A stretch of 64,000 bases of DNA from Cristatella mucedo (lineage: Eukaryota; Bryozoa; Phylactolaemata; Cristatellidae): the NCBI GenBank assembly GCA_009760855.2, contig WPIO01000108.1:322001-386000 (forward strand), written 5' to 3'. Positions within the stretch are counted from its first letter, which is position 1, and each line of letters starts with the position of its first letter. This document shows positions 20,301-30,478 of the stretch, in pieces. A program made the translations under genes and the position numbers. The notes below the pieces were generated by a model, which worked only from the letters and a program-made list of their open reading frames with translations, had not been told where the DNA came from and made no database searches.

Positions 20301-21141
20301 CATTTCGAGAACGTAAAGAAACTCAGTGATGTCCCATCTTCGAAACCTTCAAGTCCGCGACTAGCATTCGTCTTTGCATCGATGGTGAAGCTCTGTAGTG
20401 TCTAACCGGGGTAAAGAACTTATGACACCTCGGATCTGACACAGGAGATAATCCACACGCAATGATTCTAGAAGCGGCTGGCTGGCTACCAGCTGCCGTT
20501 TTCCAAATCTTTGTTCAAGCGGGAATTTCCGGTAAACAAATAACTACCTACAGTCAGGTACGCCAGCGGCCCATTGATTAAACATTGAGCGATGGCTAGC
20601 CATTCGGATATGACGGCGGTCTGACGAATTCCCGCTGGAACGGCATCGAAAGGTGCACCAGAACGTCAGTCGCATGGCATCGGAAGGCCATCAATGCTGA
20701 ACGCTACTTCCGCAAAAGAATAAGACCACATCAAACAGTTCTCTGGTTTCACGCTAACGGAATCGTATAGCTCATATAATTCAATCTTTGTTTGCTTGGC
20801 GTGGTTTTTCAGTATTGGGGTAGAGCTGAAGTAGTTGGCGTTATTTTAGGCAGAGCAGCTCGACGTTGGCAGTGAAAGCAGTTCTTATAGCAATCTATTT
20901 TTAGATGCATTCTTTGCATCGTGAAAACCTTGTCATGCCCTCATGTTTTCCCTTGCGTTCTTAATTCTTGGAAAATCGTCTTCTCGTTGCTCAGCTCTTC
21001 ACCGGGAACAGCGGGATCAACCAAATCGCCGGCGGCGCGTTTCCTAATCCTATTGTGGGCGCACGCTTTGTGCGAATTCATCCGTATCAGTATTCCAATT
21101 GGAAGTCTCTTCGAATTGAACTCTATGGCTGTGCTGTGTAG
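11251..21141 (+). CDS. Copy B: complete PAN-discoidin secreted protein gene (6 coding exons)
   Basis: Join 11251-11302, 11824-12081, 12417-12467, 16602-16780, 17761-17895 and 20995-21141. The total is 822 nt, in frame, giving 273 residues and a stop. Order: signal peptide, PAN/apple-like domain, short Cys linker, one F5/8 type C (discoidin) domain ending at LYGCAV. Every junction is GT-AG and phases agree (1,1,1,0,0). The protein should be secreted and bind a ligand through the discoidin spikes; PAN and discoidin modules are both adhesion or recognition modules. The ligand is unknown. Intron 3 (4.1 kb) and intron 5 (3.1 kb) are filled with LINEs, SINEs and internal duplications. The paralogues are C and D, with A and E partial. 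Alternative: an expressed but decaying member of the family. Confidence 0.72.
11575..11665. repeat. LINE terminal segment in intron 1 of copy B
   Basis: TAATAATAATAATACAT followed by an altered CACCCTCA ... GCTTTGCATTTGCTGCAAAG segment. The same remnant is at 31465-31550 and 57535-57620. It predates the duplications. Confidence 0.5.
11824..12081 (+). CDS. Copy B PAN/apple-like exon
   Basis: 258 nt, phase 1-1. It encodes DTVGALFQLVNSTASLQTCG through [19 protein letters not shown] and RRCTMMKKC to RYYG. The Cys spacing (C, then ECxxxC, then CWA, then C and C) resembles a PAN/apple domain, in which a helix bearing ECxxxC is disulphide-linked to the sheet. The CWAIHF piece fits the usual C-x-F/A-hydrophobic strand. 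Residues between the second and third Cys (ASI here) differ in C (KTN) and D (ETY). The assignment is by pattern only. Confidence 0.65.
12237..12305 (+). other. Three-stem hairpin in intron 2 of copy B
   Basis: Nested inverted arms AGCAGGTC/GACCTGCT, GTTTCTG/CAGAAAC and TAGCCCCT/AGGGGCTA fold into one long hairpin between the PAN and linker exons. It is kept in copies C (32119-32187) and D (49590-49658) at the same distance from the linker exon. Confidence 0.7.
12417..12467 (+). CDS. Copy B linker exon
   Basis: 51 nt, phase 1-1, preceded by TTTTTGTGCTAG and followed by GTAAGT. It encodes [16 protein letters not shown] between two split Gly/Ala codons. The single Cys lies where discoidin domains have the first Cys, which pairs with the Cys of the terminal LYGC. 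It is too short to be detected without its paralogues. Confidence 0.7.
13598..14258 (-). mobile_element. Young CR1-type LINE insertion, 5'-truncated
   Basis: The minus strand matches the C-terminal half and 3' end of the LINE at 55479-57533 (SYLAELLHQFQPVRALRSCV, DNKLAVPFLRLKKVGDRSF, YATHYLSCSPDSAML). The 3' end carries the inverted (ACATT)n tail at 13598. Copy C lacks it: the same intron reads through at about 33465/33466. The insertion is therefore later than the B/C duplication. It is slightly altered (a Lys-for-Thr change and a shorter frame). Confidence 0.8.
14493..14760 (+). repeat. SINE-like tRNA-related head with AAGGTC repeat
   Basis: GAGCCGGTTCGGCGCAGTGG is an A-box-like head related to SINE family 1, followed by tandem AAGGTC/CAGGTC/GAGGTC hexamers (about 14534-14588) and an AT-rich body. 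The same unit in copy C is 33694-33940 with fewer hexamers. Confidence 0.5.
15222..15340 (+). repeat. Short LINE 3'-end fragment in intron 3
   Basis: Matches 57407-57520 (TACCGAATGCGTACCGAAAGC ... GGAGTTACAGACGGAGATA). It is present at the same intron place in C (34411-34535), D (50838-50945) and E (58345-58445), so it was inserted before the array expanded. Confidence 0.65.
16602..16780 (+). CDS. Copy B discoidin exon 1
   Basis: 179 nt, phase 1-0, acceptor TTCGTTGCAG and donor GTAAGT. It encodes (A)SLPDSAMSASSSYLNLNPEC, then [14 protein letters not shown] and [24 protein letters not shown] corresponds to the ItASSsy start of F5/8 C domains, and DDYLQIDF to the W-LQVDL strand. The three residues after SASS (here SYLNL) sit where the first ligand-binding spike lies and differ in C and D. 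An upstream ATG gives a longer frame, but the phase and paralogue stops exclude it. Confidence 0.75.
16781..17355 (+). other. Intron 4 of copy B, 5' part
   Basis: Non-coding, aligned with 35291-35864 (C), 51703-52190 (D) and 1-400 (A). No feature other than the SINE that follows. Confidence 0.55.
17356..17532 (+). mobile_element. tRNA-derived SINE (family 2) in intron 4 of copy B
   Basis: The head TGGCTCACTTGGTCAGGTG resembles an A box, and GGGTTCGAATCCGGTGG contains a perfect B box GGTTCGAATCC. A body ending TCTCTCGAG follows. It is present at the same site in C (35865-36041) and absent from A (about 397-405) and D (about 52193). Confidence 0.75.
17761..17895 (+). CDS. Copy B discoidin exon 2
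   Basis: 135 nt, phase 0-0, acceptor TTTCTTTCAG and donor GTAAGA. It encodes [20 protein letters not shown], then [18 protein letters not shown] and RNSSGNT. SFFLEYSSDGITY matches the yklqYSdDGvnW strands of the family. The loop after GC is SSHQY. Confidence 0.75.
17980..19126 (-). repeat. Old CR1-type LINE in intron 5 of copy B
   Basis: On the minus strand 18305-18658 keeps [20 protein letters not shown] and a following LYLFFDP, a clear reverse-transcriptase motif C, and 18801-18986 keeps LFVFLDSSEAFDTITP (motif A). The C-terminal part present in copy C (36771-37184) is missing here, and a segment near 18130 is repeated near 18350. The LINE is shared with C and so was inserted before the duplication. 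Confidence 0.75.
19127..19878 (-). mobile_element. 5'-truncated LINE inserted into the older LINE, with 7-bp target duplication
   Basis: The insertion is flanked by AAAGGTA at 19127-19133 and 19872-19878. Its low-coordinate end is the (AAT)n tail plus the GCACTTGATAAAGCGCCCTC terminal segment. The minus strand 19418-19849 encodes the C-terminal CR1 region (CRLDFCN, HWLPVKQRIDFKV, FGGRTFSSYGRKAWNS). In copy C the same spot is uninterrupted (AAAGGTA at 38148-38154). It therefore postdates the B/C split. Confidence 0.85.
19880..20994 (+). other. Intron 5 of copy B, 3' part
   Basis: Non-coding, aligned with 38155-39287 in C. The last 450 nt also align with copies A and D. It ends in the pyrimidine-rich acceptor TTCTCGTTGCTCAG. 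Confidence 0.55.
20995..21141 (+). CDS. Copy B discoidin exon 3 (terminal coding exon)
   Basis: 147 nt with stop, entered in phase 0. It encodes [33 protein letters not shown] and [12 protein letters not shown]. It is nearly invariant among copies, in contrast to the loops of exons 1 and 2. A canonical AATAAA lies 267 nt after the stop (21408-21413), a possible polyadenylation signal not clearly preserved in A, C or D. Confidence 0.75.
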   Translation, partial: LFTGNSGINQIAGGAFPNPIVGARFVRIHPYQYSNWKSLRIELYGCAV

Positions 21142-22560
21142 CCGAGGCCTGAAAATCAGGCTCGCCTGAAGCAGCCCAGTCTACTGGCACGAGACTGAAG
21201 ACAATGGCGCCACAGCGACCGATTGACGTTTCATTGGTGTTTTTCTCTTAAGTAAAATGTCGGCTTCGCTACTATATCAGCGAGTCTAGCGGTCACTGCC
21301 ATTATGCCGCTTGCTATTTTATGCAATTATGTGCAGGCTACCAGCAGATCGCTTACTTTCCCGTTGAATATAAAATATGTTATCTTTACGATGATTTTTT
21401 CAAAAGAAATAAATATTGATCACGAATAACAACCACTATGCCCTGGCAGGCGTCTAGTTTACCGGGAGGCTTTCGGTCAAACTAGCTGCCGCGTTTTGAC
21501 ATTTCCCCAAACTACTCATTATTCTGCACGACCGTGGGTTGACCATGTCCATTTTCAGGGTTTTAAAACTAATGATTAAAACGGCGAGGATAGTACAAAG
21601 CACAAGAAAGACAGCTTCTGAATGTAAACGTCAGCATCTAGTTGAGCTTGAAATATACTTTTTTAGATGAATCTCAAATGGCCGCAAACCACCGCCATAC
21701 CCAAGCCAGAAATGCGGAAAAATTGACAGTATTTATTAACTGGGCTTCTCAAACTTTCAGGATGATACTTACTTTGAAGATGAAAAACACTATCGAATTA
21801 AACAACGATTAGCTATGTATATTAGCTGCCTTTGATGCTCTTGAGCACGATATCCTGCGTGAAGTGAACTATTGGGAACAACGATCAGTCTGGCTGACGA
21901 GACGGGTGCTTTCGTCCAAATCTTTTTAGTTCAATCGTGTTCAAACTGTGTACACAGTGGGGGTCGGGTCTGGGTCATAAGATTTAAACCGGTGGAAACT
22001 AGAAAGGCCGCATGGCCACAAATCTAGTGCGCACTGGATCGCACATTTAATGTAATACATCTGTGTGTGTGTAACCCTACCAAGATGCAAAGACTTGCAA
22101 AATCTTCTGTCGCCAACAGTCTTTAAGCGATGATTGAAATAATTAATTGCCGCAGAGGACATGCGAGCACGGTGAAGCTGTAACTGGTGCACCAGTCTAG
22201 CTAGGCATGAAGGTTGTAAGCGGTGCTTGGCCTTGTGGGTCAGCGTGGGAACTGCACTCAGTATTCGTTATTCAACCGAAAGCCATCAAAACTCGTGCAG
22301 CAAAGACGGTTAAGCACGGCCAAAACTCTGAGATTTGTCAATAGGCTTTTCAGCCCTATTTTTCACCAGCTGCAGTGGCCTGGTGGCTTTGTCGGCCTTG
22401 ACCTTGACCTTGACTTGTTTGTTTTGTCACTGACAAAAAAATCGTTGCTTATCTAGTCAAAGAAGACATAAGAAACTAGCTAGCTTCTTTCAAAGCTACC
22501 TTTGTACAATTTCGTATTCTTAGGTAGGGAACAGACGTGATCGTATCAGTCTTTACTAAT
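21142..22560. repeat. 3' flank of copy B and decayed LINE pieces
   Basis: The 3' flank is followed by the same two-orientation LINE remnants as after copy A: + strand RT-like near 21820-21960, and the minus-strand C-terminal part with the GTCGCCAACAG landmark from about 22090 to 22340. Matches 39435-40740. Confidence 0.5.
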
Positions 22561-23390
22561 ACCACTTTCAAAATATAGGCATCTGTCAAGGACGTCTCCT
22601 ATATTCCATGCACGCGGGGCTGTCGCCGAACAAAGTCCCTTATCAGAGGAGCGAAGCCTTCTAGTCTAACTTGCGCTTGCAGCATCCTACGAACAGCAGT
22701 TTTATCGTTTTATCGCTGCTAAGTTTAAAAGAAAAGGGCCGACGAGCACTATCAAACGTCTGCAAGGCAAACATTCATGCTATCATTAGCTGCGTCAAAA
22801 TCGGACGGTTAAAACGACGATTACAGCTGAGCTTCTTTGACATAACATTTATAGCCGATATCATAAGAGCCCGAATTAATTTTCCCGGAGGTTCAGTATA
22901 AATAATGAACTGCAGCGGATCGAGGACGGACATTTGTGGGACTCGACGGGGTACTGGTCTGGTGCACGAGCCTGACCCTCACACGAAGCGGTATGAGCGG
23001 GATTTTGAAAGTACGATTTGTGTGCCGAAAGCCGGTGAGGTTTGCGATATGCAAATCATAACATCGTCGACGAATCGGTATCGACTTGACAACGTGGAAA
23101 CGTCTGGGCTTTTTTCACGACAGGCTCACTACTTCTGCGGCATTTATTCATTGCATGAATACTGAGTGATACAGTGTGCTTAGATGCAACGTGGCTCATG
23201 CTGGACTCGCTGTTTGGCAGACAAAGTCTGATACAGCGTCGGCTTTTGCACCTGTTCCGTCTACAGGATAAAAATTCCCCCTCATGTCGCTCGAAACAGA
23301 AACGAAAAGCGGAAAAACCTAAAAGCGTCAAATGAAATGTTAATGTAAATCATATTAATAATAATGTAAATAATGTTAATGTAATCAATT
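22560..23390 (-). repeat. Decayed LINE reverse-transcriptase module
   Basis: Antisense RT-like remnant, nearly the same as 40790-41570 in unit C and related to 3340-4490. Open frames on either strand (for example 22905-23165) are repeats present in several diverged copies. Confidence 0.5.
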
Positions 23391-23394
23391 GCAT

Positions 23395-23490
23395 TTCAAT
23401 TTACAGCAAATGTAAAGCGCCTAGAGAGAGATTGGAATCTCTGAGGGCGCTTTATCAAGTGAATTATTATTATTATTATTATTATTAATG
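23395..23490 (+). repeat. LINE terminal segment with (ATT)n, unit B only
   Basis: A direct copy of the GCAAATGTAAAGCGCCTAGA ... GCGCTTTATCAAGTGAATTATT end inserted between two parts of a module that are continuous in unit C (about 41570). It is another post-duplication insertion. Confidence 0.6.
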
Positions 23491-23639
23491 TATCTCCGTC
23501 AGCTACTCCACAAAGTCATAAAGACCATGATGGTTTCACGTCAGATAGTTTTGTATAGAGCACTCGCAGCCTAAGCAGCCTTCGGAAAAAGATACCATTA
23601 ATCACCTTATCATGTAGGTATTATGAGTATTAGTCTGTT

Positions 23640-23820
23640 TAATTTGTTAGTATCTTTCTGTTGTCTATTTAGGAAACTCACATCGGCCGGGGTACAGGCG
23701 CTGACCGCCAGACTGACGGCTAGCAAATGAAGTGAATCAGCTCGCCATAGAATCCGGGCCTCACCACTCGGCCATGACGTTAGCGGGTGCACAGCAAACA
23801 TCGATTCCATTACTTATACA
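23640..23820 (-). mobile_element. tRNA-like SINE (family 3)
   Basis: The minus strand contains TGGCCGAGTGG, a perfect A-box form (complement at 23764-23774), followed by a tRNA-like stretch ending near ACCCCGGCCGATGTG. The B box is degraded. Same element in unit C at 41725-41905. It is not a full tRNA cloverleaf, so I do not call a tRNA gene. Confidence 0.5.
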
Positions 23821-24059
23821 TGTATATGTAACAAATTAAAATTGAGTATAATTAAGTGTTTGTGTAATTAACCTAAGCAGTAGCGCCAATAGCCATCGAC
23901 GTTGAAATACTAGGGTTGGGGACATTCTTTAATCTATGTTCGCCTTTTACCCAAGGGCAAGCAGCGCAAGAATAGAACGAAAAATATGTATATATGAAAA
24001 TATATATGTTTTGAGGGCGTGTCTAGCACTGTGGTCGATCGAATGGTGAGTTGTATCAT

Positions 24060-25760
24060 CCTTGATAAACAAACGGAATAACATGGTAAGGGGTTAAATA
24101 CACAGGGTCAGCATGCAAGTGTGATTAGTGGCAGCATGCAACAGTGCCAGCACGCATACATAAAGGACAAGTCACAGGGACCCACTAAATGCTGTCTTAG
24201 ATAGGTGTGTTTTAAGTTCTTTTAAACGTGGTCAAGTCAGGGGATGTTCTGACGCAAGTCGGGAGTGGGTTCCAAGCTTTGAGAGGATACAAACTAAATT
24301 CACGGTCTCTAAAGGATTTGAGGTTGCGATAATAATAATTAGATGCGATAAATAATTAGATTCCGAAAAGCGGGTGGTACTATGCTTGGCCTGGTGGGGT
24401 AGTAGATCTGATAGGTAGGCTGGAGCCAGTGAATGCAGTGACCTAAAAGTGAGCGGCAAAACCTTGAAGTCGATCCATAGCTTGACTGGTAGCCATAGCA
24501 GGTCGGCGAAAAGTGGTGTGATGTGGCTAGTCTGACGCTCACGACAGGCAAGCTTATCTGCCGAGTTTAGTACCAGCTGTAAGCGTTCGATTGCACAGGC
24601 CGGTTGGCCAACAAGCAGTGAGTTACAGATGTCAAGACGGGATGTCACAAATGCACGGACCAACTTAGATGTGGTATCCTTATCTAAACATGGCCGAATT
24701 TTTGCAATGCTATATAGCTTAAAAAGGACATACTTGATTTTGGAGCTGATGTTGTCGTCTGATGAAAGTTCACTTTGGAGCATTCCAGTGTTTTCGATAG
24801 GAATGGTAGAAGTGAGACTGGGCGGTAGTTGCTAAGTTCTCTTGAACTAATTTCGTTTATTTGAGAAGTGGCCCGACTACAGCTTTTTTGAAAGGTGCTG
24901 GGACATGACCTGAGGCTGATGATACAATGATGTTAGTTATGCATGGCAGCAGCAGATCTGTGGATGGTAGGAGCCGGATAGTGGGAAAAGGTTTTAAAGC
25001 ACTTGTTGTCTTTTGTTATTTGGATATGAACTTCGGAAGGAGATCACAACTGGCCTGCTTGAATGTAGGCATTGAGGTTCTGCTAAGTATCGACGGACAG
25101 AATTTTAGGAAAGATGCTGCCATCGCAGGGATGGATTCCCTGATCTTGTAAATCCTATGGACAAAGAATCGAGAGAAGCGATCAGCTAGATCGTCACACG
25201 GGTCGTCAGTCAGGAGCTAATCTGGGAGCAATGGAGGAGATGGTTGATTATTTTACATCAAAATGTTTAGATTGTGCATCTGCGATTCAACAATTTGTTT
25301 ATAGAAACTACACTTGGCCTTTGCTAGAATCGATCGGTACGAATTAGAGTAGTCCGCGTATGCCTGTCGATGGACAGTCAGTCTTGATCTTTTGTATGCT
25401 TTTTGAAGCTTGCGCCTAGTAGACCTAACTAGTTTGATATCTTGTAAACCTTAGGCCGTCCGGACGAGGGTTCACAGTGTGCTTATTCAAAGATGCAAAC
25501 TCGTCGAGCGTGTCAGCTAGTGTCGCGTTGTAGTTATTTACAAATGATGAGAGATCGGAGGGGGGGACTGAGCAGCAGAAGCGAGGCAGATATTCTCGCA
25601 CGGACAGCACTGATGTCAACGGTCTTGAGTTTCCGCGATTCACGTCTGATTTTAGAGGAAGAAAAGCTTATTCACCCTAATAGCTTTAACGTGGCCTCTT
25701 ATGTCTGTCTAGAGTACCAAAGGGTTCAGGCTGTATGCTAGAAAATAGTATTAAATCAGG
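24060..25760 (-). repeat. CR1-type LINE with internal deletion
   Basis: On the minus strand 25425-25643 encodes the endonuclease-RT linker (LSSFVNNYNATLADTLDEF), and around 24840-24900 a NYRPVSLLPFLSK-like RT start. The frame then jumps to the thumb/C-terminal region (KVNFHQ at about 24780, SRLDICNSLLVG, LWLPVKLWIDFKVL, AYLSDLLPHQAKH). The RT core with YADD is missing. The 3' end lies near 24060. Unit C has the same element at 42120-43830. Confidence 0.75.
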
Positions 25761-26510
25761 TCAAGGTATAGCTTATGCACGCACAAGGTCATTTCAGAGA
25801 TTCTTTGCGAAGTAGGCTCTAGTTACGTCCTACACCGGAAAATGGGCCTGATATACACTCAGAAACATACTTCTTCTAATCAATACGCCATATTCAGTGG
25901 TTATAGTATTCCGATAGTAAAATGTAACCATGTGGTGATCTTCAGTAAATTTGTGGACGAAGCTTAAGGGAAAAATGAGTGGGACCCCACGGTCCGGGTG
26001 GACTAAGATAATAGAACAGCACAATGGCTGCAAAAATGGTTAACGCTCCTCGTGTTTCCTAGTTATCCGGGGCCACCAAAATAAGATAGTGTCCGTGCTG
26101 TAACCTAGGTTCCATACGAGACAAGTACGAGAAAATGTTACCTGACATGAATCAAAAACTGCTGCAGATATTTGAATAAATAGTGGTGATATTGTAAAGA
26201 CCCCTGTGGCATCTCTCTGCATCTATCCATAACTTCGAAATTCGAACTTCTAAGCATTATAGAAAGCACTACCTTGTACTTCTACTTGCTAAATTTGCAT
26301 TGAATGAAATGAAGTATACGTTCAAGTCATTTCGTCTTGCAAAAGAAACTTTTGAAAATAGTTCAGCGTATCTGTTTGTTTTGCTTTTATGAGAGGGCCG
26401 CTGATTTCAATCAATATATTGTGGTTCGCCTTATTTTATTCTATACGATGTCATTGCAATTTTTGAGCACTCTTCTTGTCACGTGCACCACGATTGGCCT
26501 GGTAGGTGTT
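25760..26510. other. Intergenic, shared with 43840-44590
   Basis: No gene recognised. The last part (26300-26460) resembles the end of the intron-3 modules (TTTGAAAATAGTTCAGC and ATTCTATACGATGTCATTGC stretches). In unit C it leads into the discoidin exon 1 relic; here it is cut at the junction near 26510. Confidence 0.45.
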
Positions 26511-29450
26511 GGCTTCGCCCTCAAATAACTGCGTGTCTAGCAGTCGCTGCCGACACGCAGCTCTATCTGTATCATGCACAAATCTGCAACACAACCGCGG
26601 ATTTCTTCATTTCCTATAAAATATAAGCACATCTATATATTCAAGTCAATATTTCTCTTTAAATAAATATATTTGTCACGATTACAATCCGCAATGTCCT
26701 GGCTGGCGTCTAGTTTATTTGAAAATTTTCGGTCGGGCCAGCTGCCTCGTTTCGCCATTTCTTCAAACTACTCATTTTTTGCACGACTTTGGGTCGACCA
26801 TGTCTGCTTTTAGGGTTTTAAAATGATGACTGAGAAGGCGAAGATAATACAAAAACGCTAGATAGAAAACTTTCAAATATAAAAATCTGAATCTAGTTCA
26901 GCTTGAAAGATGCAGCTTTAGATAAATAGTAAAGGGTTGCCAAACTGACGCAGCACAGTAATGCGAAAAAAATAACAGTATTTTTATCGATGTTTTTATC
27001 AATTTTCCTGATGATACTTGACTTAAATTTTGAGCTTTTTTTGAGCATTGACTCTGCCCACTGCCGTCATTGCAGATATGCTCTATCCGCAATAGCCCAA
27101 ATCTTCATGTAAAGTACGAAACTATCCTAAAGTGGAAGGGCCACCGGTTTAGTCTGGGCACGAAGCGTCCAGAACGGAGCGAGGTAGATGCTGTTACTAT
27201 TTGTCAAATATTTCCCATTACACGTTAGGGGTGAGGTCTGGGGGATAATATATAAACCGGCACAAACTAGAAGGGCCTAGAGAAAAATGCCACTTACACC
27301 GAATCAGGAAAAGTAGTGTACTGCATCTCTGCACGTGCTTCCACAATCCGTAAAGATTAGGTCGGTGTTACGCAGGAGCCAGAGCCTTTCATATTCCACT
27401 CAAAGTCTAATCGGCTTTCGATTTCGACCTTGTGTAGTCGGCAGACCGCATCTCACGCAATAAAGAGGGAGTGAGACTAATATCTGCGTCGGAAGGGCAG
27501 TGGACTTAGTTATTAGTAGCATTGAAGTCGCAGCTCTGGACGGCTTTTCAAAGGAAGATGTAGACGGAAGCTAGTGTGCAGATATCGTAACATATAAATA
27601 ATAATAATATTATTATTATTAATAATGCACTCAATAAAGCGTCCTCAGAGGACTAAATCTCTTTCTAAGCGCTTTACATTTGCTTGTGAAAGTGAATTCC
27701 ACTCTTTAGGATCTGTGGTGGAAGAGCTTCTGTCGCCAACAGTATTTAAGAGATGGAAAAGTAAAAATTAATTGCTATAGAGGGGCATGAGTGCACGATG
27801 AGGCTAAAACTGGTGCAACGGTCTAGTTAGGTATGGAGGTTCTAAACCGTTGTTGGCCCTGCAGATCAGCGTAGGAGCTCAGTATTCGTTATTCAACCGA
27901 AAGCCTTCAAAGCCCATACAAAAAATACGCTTAAAGAATGGCTAAAACTCTGAGTTTTGTAAACTAGCATTACTGCCATAGTCGGCGCCAGCTGCAGTGG
28001 CCTAGTGGACTTTTTACCGCAGTCATTCCAAAATTAGGCTACATTACCTAATTTTCTGATTTCCTATATTTTCCAGCTGAAGCAGAACCAGGGAGCATGC
28101 TAAATCTTGCATTAGTTGATCGTCGCAGCAGAAAGTCTCTGCTCTTACACATGATCGGACGGGATGACTAGCCGAGGAGGCAGTATTCCTAATGAAATTC
28201 AATTTGGTGCGAAACCTGGGCAGCTGTCAAGGACGACTCCTAAATTACGAGCACGAGGTGATTGATGCACGACAGCATCGTGGGCAAAGACTTTTAGTCC
28301 GGCCACACGCTTAGGGTGTCCAATGAGCTACAGTTCCATTTAACTTTAAGAAAGTTTGACGACTTCGGATATTGAATGACGGCAAGCCAAGCATTGTGCA
28401 TATTAGTCTCTGCAGCAGAAGCCAACTGTGTCACACTTACAAATACAACTGAGCATCGTCAGTATAAAAGCGATAGCCGATTTCATGCGCCAGAATAACT
28501 TTTCCCAGAGGTTCTGTTTGAATGATGAACAGAAACGGACCGAGGAAGCGCTTTTGTGAGACTTCAGTGTAGACTGGTCTGGTTGATGAGTTTGACCCAC
28601 ACGCGACTCGTATTGAATGCGATTGGACGAGTACGATTTGCTTACCGACAGCCGCTTAGGCTTTCGGTAAGCAAATCGTAACGACGTTGACGTATTGCTG
28701 TCGGCGTCGATTCGCTATCGACGTGACTGTGTGGGAAAGTCTGAGCTTTACCTGAGGAGCCACGCCAGTGCTAGGGCATTTATTTATTGCATAGATATTG
28801 ATTGTGGGTAGAAATGGTGCCTGGTGCTTAGATGCAAGGCGGATCGCAGGCTCGCTGTTTAGAACACAACGCCTGACACAGCATCGACTTTGAATGCGAT
28901 CTGATTCACAGGATAGACATCTTCGTGCAGGTTGAAAAAAAGGAAATACAGGAACAAGCGGCTTAGCGAGACGATTTACCGGCGTGCTCATCCGTCTAGA
29001 TTGCGGTAATGGTCTGAGCTCCGATCTTCGGCAGTGCAGCTTGTGGGCAGTAACAATTGGCGCGTCCGACAAAGCCGTTCGACGCAGCCCTGTGCGGTTC
29101 GTCATGTAGGGTGAATCGAGTGAGCCGACTCGCTTCCTGGAACGATAACTCCCGCGTACTATCACAACATCCCCTTAATTGACGCTATTTAAAAAGAAAA
29201 TTAAAGCGTATTAGCTCCTCGGAAAATTCGATGGGTTCTTGCGATTTTTCCATTGCATCGTTATTGATGTTGACACCTTGCGTGGGTCACCACTAACCAT
29301 ACGGTCATGACGTTCGGCACAGCATAAGTGAATCGCCCGGAAAGAAATTCTAGTCTAGAGAACTCTAGTCGGCATACTCGGGCTGGGGCATTCGGTACGG
29401 CCTCTAATGATGTGACCTGTAACCTCTAACCTCTAACTGCAGCTCCCCGC
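26510..29450. repeat. Segmental duplication of 7712-10000
   Basis: From about 26512 the sequence switches from the 44590-type sequence to the 7712-type sequence, marking a duplication junction. It includes LINE tail (27595-27690), antisense LINE remnants (27700-28620) and the module with a 169-codon minus-strand open frame at 28656-29165, which I do not consider a gene. Confidence 0.6.
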
Positions 29451-29577
29451 TCTTCTCGGGCAAAAACTGCTTTGGCCGCTCAGCGGTCGCACAGCGTCGA
29501 GGCCGCAGATTCCAAATCCTACCAGGATCAAGTTAAAGCGAGCGACGCGTTAAAGCTGAAAGCCACCGCTCGCTTGA

Positions 29578-29645
29578 TATATAAATCAACTCCTGCACTC
29601 CTGCCGTTTGGTGCTGTTTGGTGCTGTTTACTACCGTTTGGTGCT
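29578..29645 (+). promoter_or_regulatory. TATA motif and short VNTR upstream of copy C
   Basis: TATATAA at 29578-29584, then GTTTGGTGCT twice (29606-29625), a variant unit and one more. It is the counterpart of 10143-10220. Promoter function is inferred from the motif and from conservation upstream of both full genes. Confidence 0.35.
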
Positions 29646-29806
29646 GTTCCTACTTTACCGGTTTTTCACTATGCAGTTCAGCCAACGTAAATGAACGGCG
29701 TGGCTTCCAAGAACTTCGCTGCAACCATTCGCAGGCTGCGGGCGTCGTTGTCACCAAGCAACTCGCCAGAACCTCTAACCTGGCACGCTTCGGCCTTACC
29801 TTACTT

Positions 29807-30345
29807 CGGCCGTGGCCGCTGGCAGCGACTTGAACGTCAGAGTAAATCAGCGGTTGTAATAAGCTGAAACTCTTGTGTTTGAGAGTTTCGGCGAGCCAAG
29901 TCCAACTCAAGGCGAGTCAAGGCAAACTCGGCGTTCGCGCTCTCTGATCCTGTGAAAAATACAGTTATTTAAGCCAATTCATCATGGCCGTGGCCGCTGG
30001 CAGCGACTTGAACGTCAGAGTAAATCAGCGGTTGTAATAAGCTGAAACTCTTGTGTTTGAGAGTTTCGGCGAGCCAAGTCCAACTCAAGGCGAGTCAAGG
30101 CAAACTCGGCGTTCGCGCTCTCTGATCCTGTGAAAAATACAGTTATTTAAGCCAATTCATCATGGCCGTGGCCGCTGGCAGTGACTTGAACGTCAGAGTA
30201 AATCAGCGGTTGTAATGAGCTGAAACTCTTGTGTTTGAGTGTTTCGTCGGGTCAAGGCCAACTCGGTGTTTCCGCTCTCTGATCTTGTGAAAAATACGAA
30301 ATTGTAAAGCTGACCAGAAGCGCATTTTAATATGATAATATAATT
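29807..30345 (+). repeat. Tandem repeat of about 179 bp carrying a chimeric junction
   Basis: Three copies of a unit starting GCCGTGGCCGCTGGCAG at about 29808, 29987 and 30165. The first two end with TTATTTAAGCCAATTCATCATG, a sequence that belongs to the end of the intron-3 modules. The same join occurs at 58857-58900 beyond copy E. The third unit then runs on like unit B. Confidence 0.75.
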
Positions 30346-30478
30346 CATTTGTATAGCGCCCCAAGAGAACTTAGTCTTTATTCAGGCGCTTCACATATGC
30401 CACGGGGCTCGAGCCCACGACCTCAGTCAGACCTTGGTCGGGGCGAGCACCTTAACCGCTAGACCAAACCAGCTCGTA
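30335..30478 (-). mobile_element. tRNA-derived SINE (family 1), inverted
   Basis: Reverse complement of the 6866-7012 unit, with the A-box-like head at about 30455-30478. It is absent from the same region of unit B (10540-10550) and present at 59040-59187. Confidence 0.7.

Noticed and set aside
23640-23820. Possible tRNA gene on the minus strand
   Set aside because: Only the A box is good. The B box and acceptor stem do not fit a cloverleaf, and a copy at 41725 is carried by the duplication.
28656-29165. 169-codon minus-strand open frame (shorter one at 9390-9728)
   Set aside because: It follows a duplicated intergenic module. The diverged copy near 4400-4780 does not keep the frame, and no domain or signal peptide is seen.
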